The position numbers and the translations under genes are program-made. The notes beneath the pieces were generated by a model. The model was not told where the DNA came from and did no database searches. It saw only the letters and a list, made by a program, of their open reading frames with translations. 37,629 nucleotides of DNA from Reticulitermes lucifugus (taxonomy: Eukaryota > Arthropoda > Insecta > Blattodea > Rhinotermitidae): the NCBI GenBank assembly GCA_026260175.1, contig JAKCWW010002436.1, positions 19,801 through 57,429 on the forward strand. The letters run 5' to 3'. The number at the start of each line of letters is the position of its first letter. The stretch's first letter is position 1. Below are positions 1 through 9,355 of this stretch, one piece after another.

Positions 1-2126
1 CGGTAATGAACCTTCGGGTTCCATAAAACGCGGGGAATTTCTTGACTAGCTGAGGACCTGTTCTCAAGAAGGACTCTGCTCCATGGAGTTAGTTAGAGAA
101 TTTATAACTTAAGACAGATTATGCATACTTAATGGAAGACATCCCGTTGTGAATGTATACCCGTAGGTAATCACAAAAACTTCCATCAACAAGTGTGTAG
201 CCTATTTATTACGCAGTATGAAGCTACATGCTTCAGTCGTGAAGGACAGTCATCAGGACAAGTACGACGAAATTTGTACAAGCAGGAAAATAAAATATAA
301 AACCGTACATAGTACAATGTGAGATTTCACATCTTGCAGTGTTACTTTTTACAATTTACAATTGTATAATAGATATCTGTTAGTAGCTTATTGTTTGAAC
401 TTGTGTTATTTAAAATTATTACACTGAATCCTTTACATTTAAGCAAGTTTAATTCTTATTAAATTTTATTAAATTACAAAATTATAAAAATTTATAATTA
501 TAAAAATTAAGAATGAAAAATAGTAAAAATAGCAGGCACTTTCCCTGAAGACTTATGTACATTTAAGACTGCTTTGGTAACTAGCATTACCATGGTTGCC
601 GTCGATAGTGAAAGATAATAATAATCCACAATAATCGATACTGATCGATAGTAATAGCTATTAATGCGCCTTATTTCTTCACGTAAATCGATTGATGGTT
701 TGAGGTTATGTATGATCAATCAATTTAACAAAATCAACGCCGATATAAAATAATAAATTCTGCAAATAAACATAACAACAGACCCTACTAATCGCAGTAA
801 TATTCTATAATATGTGCACAACTATTAACAGAAAAAGCGTGACCACAGCGCACTAAATGGTATGACCATCTGAGAAGGATCCAGGATGCTATGATCCGAA
901 TGTGCCTCAATGTTACGTAATATGTACAGTTCCTATCTTCTTAAACCCAAATATTAAATACTGTATCTCGCTGCCGTTGGCGAGAATTGAATGCACGGAT
1001 CTGTATCGTCGACTCCCCTTCAGTCTCTTTTAATACAATTAAAAGGCCATCAAGTAGAGACGAAATAGCACTTACAGTATACACAACTGGGTACATCCTG
1101 TTGACAAACGAGGAGGAAGAACAGATCCGTCCATGATTATCCTTTAGGTACGTTTCCATTGTTGAGAAAAACTCCAGTACAGTGTGACTCATAAGCCTTG
1201 CAACAACATAGGGACGACTAAAAATAAGTGTTCAAGTTACATCCAATGAAAAACAACGGAGTTAACATTTTCCATGTCCGGGTAAATGGTTTTTCGAAAA
1301 GCATGCATGCAAACCTCCTGACACGGCAGCACATGCCCAGTGATCTTAAAATTCCAGTAACCGTTACACATTTAAAGCGGCTTAATGCTCTAATACACTA
1401 TTCCTGAGTGATCCGTGAAGAGCCAAATGAAATAAGTATCTATGTGTATTTTCATATGTTATCAATCTTCTTTACAACAGAGTACATGCTTGTCATTAAA
1501 ACTTGTGTTATTACAACATTTCTACATACATCTTACGTTCTTAGTGTTCACACTGAAGCAAATAAATAAATAAATAAATAAATGGAGTGCACATTCAAAA
1601 TATCCTGGTTAACCAAGACAAATGAAAGTGGAGAATAAGTGTGAAATAATGTCTGATGTCACGTCATTATTTTGTTTTGACGTGATGTGTTTGTGACGTA
1701 CTGAAGTTCAGTTCACTGCCACGTACGGGGCATCGGTCCGCAGCATTTCTGAATCTTACAGCAAGGATGGTTTAAGTACGGTTCTGTCAAGTTTCAGTAA
1801 CTGGGGAAAGATTACTTTAGACACCAAATTTGTCACAAAGTTTCTCTCTTAATTTTATCTTAATTTAATCTTAATTTAAGTATCTTTCGGAACTCAACAG
1901 ACAATTAAATGTGTTCTGAATGCATGTAACATTGTTCTTTTCCTCCGAACGTTTGGAGGTGAATCCTTTTTGCACCAAACCACAATGAAGCTCATATTTC
2001 AGGGTACATAGTTCATAAACAAACACGAAATCTTCAGTTTTATCTTAATTTCCTTCTGAATCGTGTTTTATGTCTTCACTGTTTACAAATTCTATAAATC
2101 GAGAAACTCCTCACTGTGCAAAATAT
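1..2126. other. Intergenic stretch, no gene recognised
   Basis: Short open frames occur on both strands, but none has a recognisable domain or a convincing exon structure. An 83-codon frame on the - strand (941-1192) was examined and not identified. Visible simple-sequence features are an A/T-only stretch near 470-512, an (AAAT)n run at 1561-1583, and several TCTTAATTT copies near 1850-1880. Confidence 0.6.
1561..1583. repeat. (AAAT)n microsatellite
   Basis: Uninterrupted AATA tetranucleotide repeat of about 23 bp. It is ordinary simple sequence; no retroelement body was recognised beside it. Confidence 0.9.
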
Positions 2127-2290
2127 TTCAAGAAGAGTAACATAGGAATTGCAGTTAATTTGGGACCGATGGTGGACAAAGTGGCACTGGAACAGGTTAT
2201 TCTCAGAGTACTGCGGTTTTCCCTTGTCGACATAATTCCACCGATTATCTATACTCATGTTTCATCTACCGTCGTCGCCATAAAATCTTA
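2127..2290 (+). repeat. Interspersed repeat R1, copy 1
   Basis: The + frame reads a degenerate version of a peptide pattern, VDKVALEQVILRVLRFS followed by IIPP, that I remember as a recurrent noncoding repeat in insect assemblies. Independent support comes from this window: the - strand at about 28430-28576 reads VDRVTAVQVSLRVIRF in the same order, about two-thirds identical in nucleotides by eye. It is almost certainly transposon-derived and not a gene. The class is unknown. Confidence 0.5.
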
Positions 2291-3332
2291 GTAACTAACA
2301 GCGCCGTTAAACGAAACATCAAAAAAATACTAAAGTACAGGGTGTATGCAAATCACACACTTCGATACACTGAGCACTTTTACAACCTTTCTTATCAAAA
2401 GAATCGCCCATAGTGTGCTGTTACCTCCCCGTTTGCATCGGCTGAAACAGTAACCTATGAAACAGCAAACGGAAGAATCACTGAAGAACACTGCCCTGCG
2501 CCACCACAAACCAATAGGGTACGAACTAGGATCCGCTAGATGGAAGACCAAATGCGCTGTCCTTACGTCTGCGGCCGGAAATATCTGGTCGGGGGAGGCA
2601 GATATTTTTACTAACTCACACATCTTGTTTACACACTCCACATTCCTCCTCATCTGACACCAGTGTCGATACATGGGAAAGAGGACATTTACTACAGATT
2701 CAACACAAGAGGGCAGCTAATACGTCCGATGTATCAACAGCTGTGCACAGAAAGGTCGAATTAAAGTTAAAAGCTGCCAATATCGGCGTTCAGTTAATTC
2801 TGCAATATGGTGACTAGGTGATTCCAGAACATTTCACCACGACGTTAGATACCAACCAGAAACCAACAGTACATGCAAAAATATGGAATATCTGACCACC
2901 CAAATCCCGATCAACTGAAACCTGCACACTAAACCGATTGGACGAGTTTCTTCTAACAACGTTAATACAAACAAAATATAAACACAACAATTAAGCAAGA
3001 TACCAATTACAGAACGCACTGACACAGGCGCATCTCTAGATATGGCACAGACATTTTGCCACTTGAGAAATCAGGGAAGAAAGAGCAAGTTTCTTGGTGA
3101 ATAATGATTAATCCAACTCAGAAGGTTGCACACGTTAAACTATTTCCCAATCAGGAACATTTCTAATACTTGCAACTCTGACTACTCGTACAATGTTGAT
3201 CGCATTGTGCAAGAAATCAAGAATACAAACTGGATACATCACACAAAGCTGGCATGGCACAACAAATCAAATGCTGTCTATATATTCACATATGCGAGTG
3301 CATTAAACGATGGGCTTGTGAAGTCAACAAAA
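2291..3332. other. Intergenic, nothing assigned
   Basis: Overlapping open frames of 60-114 codons on both strands (for example 2330-2674 on the - strand) show no recognisable domain. No RNA gene or repeat was recognised. Confidence 0.5.
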
Positions 3333-3600
3333 ACTTGACTCGCTACGGGCTGGACGGTCCAGGGATCGAATCCCGGTGGGAAGCGATATTTTCCGTACCC
3401 ATCCAGACCGGCCCTGGAACCCACCCAGCCTCCAGTACAATGGATACAGAGTCTCTTTCCAGGGGCAAAATGCCGGGGCATGGCGTTGACCACCCAACCC
3501 CATCTAGCGCCGAGGTTAAAGAAAGAGTAGAACTATACCTGTACAACCTTTCTGAGCCTTAATGGCCTGTTCTATGTGTGAACTTTACCTTTTACCTTTA
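3333..3600 (+). repeat. tRNA-derived SINE (family S1), copy 1
   Basis: A polymerase III B-box-like sequence (GGATCGAATCCC near 3362-3374) lies in a degenerate tRNA-like head. It is followed by a body also found at 15905-16130 (+) and, inverted, at 7085-7290. Conserved blocks are 'cccatccagaccggccc', 'cacccagcctcc', 'ggggca..atgccggggcatgg' and 'cgccgaggttaa'. The copy ends in an ACCTTT-type repeat tail (3583-3600), as expected for a SINE. It is the best preserved of the three copies. The head lacks a clear A box, so the 5' border is approximate. Confidence 0.75.
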
Positions 3601-4292
3601 ACACAAGTTAGACGTATCTAATTCCTCGGAAAGTTTTTTTAGACCTACTAAAAAAAAAGGAATGCAACTTGGAATGGAATAATTTAGACAAACGGGTTAA
3701 ATTTACAGGTATGATATAATACATGACGATTTAACTCACGCTTATTTAGGCAATACCATCGTTGGTATTCCACAATTTATGGGCACTGCCCTACTAATTA
3801 CCGACACGTACGGAAATTAGTCCACGCAATCCATTCATAAAGCAATTTTATGACCACGACCCAATTCTGTTGTCCATATCAGAGATTAAGCCCTTAAACA
3901 GTCTTGTCGGACAGGTTCTGCGTTCTACAATGTACAAAGATGAAGGAAAAAAGTGGCCAACCCGAAGACAAATTGGATTACATTGCGGCAGGCTTTAGCA
4001 TTATTCTACCAAACAACAAGACGATGGAGTTCCAGCACCTAATATGTTCAGGTTATAGGTCTGTCGGTTCCGCTAACAGTTCGATCACCGCGGCCCGACT
4101 TGATGGAGACGTGATCGATTCTTCCGCCTATGCGATCCAACAATAGGCAGAAGGCTCTAAAATAATCCCACTGTGCTACATAACTGCAAAATTTAAAGTT
4201 ACGCAATTAACAGCGTATTAGGGTGGCAAATCAGGAAATTTAGCATAAGGTAACAACTATGGTGCGAACACGCTCTTTTGATTAATTACAGT
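3601..4292. other. Intergenic, nothing assigned
   Basis: An 80-codon + strand frame (3904-4146) has no recognisable domain. No repeat or RNA gene is evident. Confidence 0.5.
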
Positions 4293-5575
4293 AAAATGGG
4301 CAATGATGCCCCACTTTTATTCAGACAGATTTTCACAATTATGTATAGCAAAGGAAGTTATATATATGTGTGTAATAGGTACAGTAGGGTCTCTGCTACA
4401 AAACGGTCAGTACCTTTGTAGCAAATTTAAATTCGTTTACTGACAGCAATAACAATTACAAACGTATGCAAAAGGGCGTCTTTGGCGTAAGCGTGGTGAA
4501 AGATGCCCCACACATAATGCAATACAAAATAATAAATTTCTAGCAAACAAAGTTGTAATCAAATAAAATAATATATGTTCTGTATCACTATGAGACACCT
4601 GCTTACTTATTTGTAGATATCTTACGTTTTTTAAGATTATTACAACAGTTGTGACGTCCACAGTCGATGCAGGTTTTGGAGAAAATTGTGCAGTTTTCAT
4701 GCAGCCACGTTTCAGACTGAGCATTCCTCTTTTGTTACACAGCAGTATTCCTTACATTCTTTACAGCAGTCACTGTCATCATTTTTATCAGAATTGCTCG
4801 AGTTCGGATTGTGAACCATTTTCTTGAAATTATTCTTCATATGTTTGGCTTTGAGTTTCTTCTTCTGGATGATTGGAGAACTAGTGAGAACCTCTCTATG
4901 GAGACTTCTCGTTACCCTTGATGGCCCGGAGTTTCATAATTCTGGTGGAGGTGACAATTCCATGAAACTTTTGGTTGAAGTTTCTTCCTAAGAAACCTGG
5001 ATGTGTGTTGATGGATGGACGGATGCCGGAGTGAAGGCGTGCCATTTTAATACGTTCTTTAACACGTAACAGGGGTAAATAAAATATATTATAGTAGGTA
5101 GGCGACACCTTTGCAGTCTTTCATTAACATGTCAATGAAAATGCAGTATACAATTTGATGTATGAACATAGGTCAACCAAGCGAGTTAAAATATCAGTGG
5201 GGCGACTGTACCCAAACGTGGAGCAAAGATGCCCCGGCTAATCACGTGACTACGGCGTGGCTTGCGAAAGTTTGTAACGGTATAAAACGGTACAGAAAAT
5301 TCTTCTCTTCCTTCAGGCAAACTGTTGGTAAAATCACTATATGCATAAACAAATAGAAAGTTATCAAAGAACAGCTCCCAGAAATATATAGGTTTACAAA
5401 TCACGTTACTCACTTTACAAAACAATGTCACGGCGTTCAGACAAACAGCAGCTGTGACATGCACAGTCCCAGACTCACCTTCTAGCTGCGTAATAAATGC
5501 AGCTTCGTAGAGCTAAGGTTTCGAAGTACATGATGGTGGTGCATCATTGGCCAGTGGGGCAACTTTGCCCATTTT
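4293..5575 (-). mobile_element. pogo/Tigger-like DNA transposon remnant
   Basis: Imperfect terminal inverted repeats are visible: 22 bp at 4293-4314 (aaaatgggcaatgatgcccc + ac) and its reverse complement at 5554-5575, differing at two positions. The left end is preceded by TTACAGT, so a CAGT start after a TA dinucleotide is plausible and typical of the pogo/Tc1-mariner group. Related subterminal blocks ending in 'gatgcccc' recur near 4500 and at 5230. Inside, the - strand carries a broken transposase tail (separate entry). At about 1.3 kb it is too short for a complete element, and the catalytic domain was not found. Family placement is inference. Confidence 0.55.
4603..5108 (-). pseudogene. 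Broken transposase C-terminus with PHD-like zinc motif
   Basis: Reading leftward from 5108, a 70-codon frame ends at a stop (near 4896) and continues in the same frame through a Lys-rich stretch (KKKLKAKHMKNNFKKMV) into DDSDCCKECKEYCC. After a frameshift near 4730 the neighbouring frame gives SETWLHENCTIF and CIDCGRHNCC, with a stop at 4603-4605. Together this gives C-x2-C, then W-x-H-x2-C, then C-x2-C, the layout of the PHD-like finger found at the C-terminus of many insect pogo/Tigger-type transposases. One in-frame stop and one frameshift make it a pseudogene. It lies between matching inverted repeats (4293-5575). The upstream DDE domain is missing or unrecognisable. Confidence 0.5.
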
Positions 5576-5804
5576 CCTACACCTCGAAAATCATAGGATT
5601 TATGGGTAAAGGGGAGCGGAAACAAAATGTGACTTAAAATTTCTCTACAACTTCTGTTCGAAACATTTTGCCCTCTCACAGCGAGTTACGCTCAAGATTC
5701 TCGCACAAACACATTCAGATCTTCATGTCAAGTGCCTATTCTTGTTGTAAAATTTTAACTAAACCTGAGATCTGTCCACAAATTTTATGGTAAAATTACT
5801 CTAC
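5576..5804. other. Short intergenic stretch
   Basis: Nothing was recognised between the pogo-like element and the foldback repeat. Confidence 0.5.
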
Positions 5805-6029
5805 ATAATGGCTATTATTACTGTCCTCACAACTTTATTAGGTTTTACTAGTTACTGTGTCACATTAAGAAAGGCAACATGTTTCAACCATATCAGTCAT
5901 CAACAGGCCATCACTTTTATAAAAATGATGATGATGACCGATATAGCTGAAAGGTGTTACCATTATTAATGTGACACTGTAACTATTAAAACCTAATAAA
6001 GCTGTGCGGACAGTAATAATACCCACTAT
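5805..6029. repeat. Foldback repeat B (225-bp imperfect palindrome)
   Basis: The two halves are reverse complements around a centre near 5917. The outer blocks match almost perfectly (for example attattactgtcc..., ctttattaggtttta and tgtcacattaa against their complements at 5969-6029). The inner parts are diverged and carry a hammerhead-like motif in each arm, facing each other. The spacer is only a few bases, so a transcript would form a hairpin of about 110 bp. No coding capacity was found. Confidence 0.75.
5873..5909 (-). ncRNA. Hammerhead-like motif, foldback B left arm
   Basis: Read on the - strand: stem I GGC, core CUGUUGA (consensus CUGANGA, so the fourth base is changed), U, a weak stem II hairpin, intact GAAAC, AU, G-U-U (a valid NUH cleavage triplet), then stem I complement GCC. 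Stem III would be a single C-G pair. The order matches the minimal type I hammerheads known from Penelope-like retroelements, but the core change makes activity unlikely. The right arm (5928-5961, + strand) keeps GAAA but has AUGAUGA and no stem I. Confidence 0.35.
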
Positions 6030-7084
6030 ATTGTTAACCACGCACATCGGGATGCAAAACATAAAATTACCCTGTATCAAATTTCTTGACAATTTATCTA
6101 GCGGGTCTTGTACTGTTACATACCGACAGAAGGAAGAAAAGAGAAACACGGCAAAGTTAATACCCAAGTATATTCCTGCAACTTCTCGTTTTGAATGGGC
6201 CAAATTGCCGTGGAAGAATTAATCAGGTTTGGTCTCTATAACCACCGTAGGCTTGGCATTTAAAGCAACACTGGCTCTCGCAATCGCTGGTTTAAAACCC
6301 ACCTAGCGAAAGGATGTCCTATCGATCCTCATACAATCCCCTGAGTCTGCAGGTTCTACACCGGCTTGCCTCAGCGCATATGAAAATACTGTCAGCTGAT
6401 AAATTCTACGTAATCCCGGGAGTTTCAACCACAGCAAATCTAAGAAAAATAACTATAGAAACTGTGTTTTGATATCCACAGAATAAATTCTGCAAATATC
6501 ACGCGTAATTAAAGCCAGAATTCAGCAAAATGTTACAATTCTCAAGAATATAAAACTAGTTTTGGCTAGGAATCTTCAGTTTTCCTTTCAGGTGAAAGAG
6601 AGTATCCTTCCATGCATCATAAGCCCAATGGCTGTCTGCATGCTTCACTGCGTAGGCAAGTTAAAAAACTGTACTCATCTGTACACGATAGGAAAGGCAA
6701 CCAACCTCCAGAGTTCCAGAACGTGAACTACACGCACCAGTAACCTTACCGTATTTCCCATGAGAAGAAACAGTCGCCTTATTTATTCGTAAGCATGCAT
6801 TCAACAAGTAACAAAGTAACAGCCCATCTGAAAACACTGCATGATTAAACGATAGTTTTCAACAAAAGTTACGGGCAATGAAAAGGTCGCCGCCGCCACC
6901 AAAACATTCTTAAGAGCTGGCTTCTTTCCACACTCTAGATCTTCATATTTTGCATGGCTGCTTGTCCCTCATGGAAAAGACTCCGACCCCCTTCCCATTG
7001 GACTGGTGACTGGATGGCCCCAGTCTGTCTGGACCTTGTGTCAAAANAAAAAAGGGGGGGGGGAAGTTTTCCCTACACACAGCA
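6030..7084. other. Intergenic, nothing assigned
   Basis: No gene or repeat was recognised. A single unresolved base lies at 7047 in an A/G homopolymer tract (A-run then about 11 G). Confidence 0.5.
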
Positions 7085-7290
7085 TAAAGGCATATAAGAC
7101 GAGTAGATGTACAGCTCCACTAATTCTTAACCTCGGCAGTAGATGGACGTCAGTGGTCAACCTCACGCTCCGGCCGCTTTATCCCCGGGGAAGCAGCTGT
7201 TGGTACACATTGAACAGGAGGCTGCGCAAGCTCCAGAGACGGTCTGAACCCCTTGCCACTGGCGAAGTTCGAAACCCGGATCATCCAGCC
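7085..7290 (-). repeat. tRNA-derived SINE (family S1), inverted copy
   Basis: The reverse complement reproduces the S1 order: a 'ggtttcgaact' B-box-like block, 'cagcctcctgt', 'ccccggggataaa', 'ggccggagcg', 'ttgaccac' and 'tgccgaggttaa', as in 3333-3600. It is strongly diverged and has no clear tail. Confidence 0.6.
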
Positions 7291-7945
7291 TGTATCCTAG
7301 TCACTACAGTGTACGTACTGACTACACTATAACGGCTCCCTCCCGATCTTGTGGTGAAAACAAAACCCCCTGCTCTTGCTAGGAATCAAATCCAGGTTGT
7401 CCAGACTGAGCTGTTCCAGATAATATTTCAGTGAAAGAGAAATAATGATCTGGGTAACCAGACGTCATGTAACCAGAAAACTATACTATATGGCCATCTT
7501 AAGGGACACTACTTTGGATACTACACACAGGTACTCGAGTCTTTACATCCATCTAAAATACACTTAAAACGTGTCATTATACAGTATAAAGCTATGTGCA
7601 CATTTAATTGTAGGACCCAAAGCTTATTAGAATTCCATACCAGATGACTGTACATGAACCACGTTTGTTAAAATATAGTATTATGCAAGATATTATATCT
7701 AGGCCTACATGTGTGTGTCCACTACATGTTCATTAAAAGCTGTATATACACCAGTCACTCCATTAACCTGGAGTGACTCAGGAAAATAAAAAGGTAACTA
7801 AAGGTATTCAAGTCTTTTAGGGTAAAACGCCAAGTGAACTGGTACATAGATACCACTAACATCATACGTCAGAAGACTTGATTCTCATCAACAGCCCTAT
7901 CAGAATCTCAATCTTGGGTTAAGATAAGCGATTCCAAAACAGAAC
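7291..7945. other. Intergenic, nothing assigned
   Basis: No open frame, RNA gene or repeat was recognised. Confidence 0.5.
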
Positions 7946-8040
7946 ACAAGCCAGGTTCCCACTGAATTCGTTGCAAGACAGGCTACAAGCCAGGTACCTA
8001 CTGAACTGGTTCAAAGACAAACTACAAGCCAAGTGCTACC
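7946..8040. repeat. 39-bp tandem repeat, about 2.4 copies
   Basis: Units start at 7946, 7985 and 8024, each beginning ACAAGCCA; the third is cut short. Units 1 and 2 differ by a handful of substitutions with no length change. Confidence 0.8.
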
Positions 8041-8265
8041 AAATTTCTGCCAGATTTGTTACTCTTGCGGTAACCCACAAAGTTTCCAAAATCGTTGATT
8101 CATATAAGAATAGTCCACTATCAATTACCTGACATATTTACTAGTTACGGAAATGATTTCAAGCAAAAGCATACCTTTATACACTTAATTATTCTTAGTC
8201 CTACGCATCACATAACAAAAGACCCCAAGTCAGTATTAATTCCAGACTGTATTATACCAATAAGT

Positions 8266-8440
8266 TACTGCCACAAGGCACTGAACACTAAAATTCGGCT
8301 GCCCACTGCCTTTATTGTATGTGCATGACTTATGTAATTCTTACTGTATTATGTTGACAAGGTACTGCCACAAAGCAATAAAACATCAAAATTCGGCTGC
8401 CCAGTATCTTTATTGCATGCGCATGACCTGCGTGTTCCTA
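8266..8440. repeat. 97-bp tandem duplication
   Basis: Two units start at 8266 and 8363 with 'tactgccacaa'. They share 'aaaattcggctgccca', 'tctttattg' and 'gcatgac'. The second is slightly shorter and diverged. Confidence 0.75.
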
Positions 8441-8644
8441 CCCTTTCCCCTTGTTCACATACAATGACTGCATATTTTCCTGGCATTATTCACTTCTTCC
8501 GAGGCCATTTTCTTCCCACTGGCAATTATCTACCATAACAATCAATGACCGACTTACATCAAACTGAAAATAAATTTCATGTAATTAATATTACAATGTT
8601 GCACGGTGAAAACAAAGTCAAATTTCATGTAGTTTAATAAAGCA

Positions 8645-8700
8645 GAATGGCTTAGAGGATGAGAATCTGCCTTACATTCAGGACACAAGCAATTCCGATT
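8645..8700 (+). repeat. tRNA-like SINE head fragment (tentative)
   Basis: The sequence AATGGCTTAGAGGATGAGAA fits a tRNA D-arm/A-box pattern (TGGCNNAGNGG). A matching B box is absent or badly decayed (caagcaattccgat). It is probably the head of a truncated SINE just upstream of the Tigger-like element. This is weak evidence and not a functional tRNA. Confidence 0.3.
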
Positions 8701-8735
8701 TTCACAAAGAAAATGGTTTTTCGTTTATTTTATTA

Positions 8736-9355
8736 CAGTAACCCCCGATTTACGTCGTCTCGTCTTACGTCGTTCCGCACTTACGTAGTATGACCCCAGA
8801 CCCAATATATTAAGTCCTGCGCGCAAATTCGTACGTGCGATGATCTTGTTGAAATCCGGAAGCAAAGCGCCCTTGATGAAGCCGAGGAAACTGAGCAAAG
8901 GAGAGGACCATAACAGTTTTGAAGTTGACTGACGGGCTTGGACTCACTGAAGTTGGCATCTAGGTGCCTGAGGACACTGATACGAATGAAAAATGAACAG
9001 CAGCAACTAGACAATGAATTATGAGGATGCTTGCTTGTTATAAGGAGATTTTGATGGAGAAGAAGAGGTCTTTGTCTCGCCAGACTTCAGTGCTCGATTT
9101 CCTTAAGTCATCTTCAGGGACTCGTGTATCGCCACTAAAGACGATAATCCAGATGATCCTCCTACAGTTCATGAGGAAGTGCAGGTGCGTGTTTGTCAGA
9201 TTTCATACTTTTTGTACATTTTTTGTGAGTATAAATATATCTTTCCTCTTAGTCAAAACGTATTGTCTGGAACCACCCTCCCCATTTTAACATCGCGTTT
9301 ATAAGAAAGTCTGTCTCGATTTACGTCGTCTTGACTGCGTCGCTGGTCTCGAAAT
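8736..9355 (+). mobile_element. Internally deleted Tigger-like DNA transposon
   Basis: The left end is CAGTAACCCCCGATTTACG immediately after a TA dinucleotide (8734-8735), typical of Tigger/pogo termini. Near the right end, 9320-9345 repeats the subterminal 'tctcgatttacgtcgtctt' and 'gcgtcgctggtctcgaa', as in Tigger 3' ends; the outermost right terminus is lost. Between them only the transposase tail survives (separate entry). At about 620 bp it is a nonautonomous deletion derivative. Confidence 0.65.
8815..9170 (+). pseudogene. Tigger/pogo-type transposase C-terminal remnant
   Basis: Across shifting + frames one can read DLVEIRKQSALDEAEET, then VLKLTDGLGLTEVGI, a tract equivalent to EDTDTNEK, and finally ACYKEILMEKKRSLSRQTSV followed by LDFLKSS. 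This order (acidic tail segment, then a Lys-rich helix ending in S-R-Q-T-S-(x)-L-D-F-L/F) is the usual C-terminus of Tigger-like transposases, which are CENP-B/jerky relatives. Several frameshifts and stops are present, and the DNA-binding and DDE domains are absent. The longest piece (9021-9290) is an open frame only by accident. Homology is judged from memory of the family. Confidence 0.6.

Noticed and set aside
941..1192. 83-codon - strand frame as an exon
   Set aside because: No recognisable domain, no clear flanking splice sites linked to another exon.
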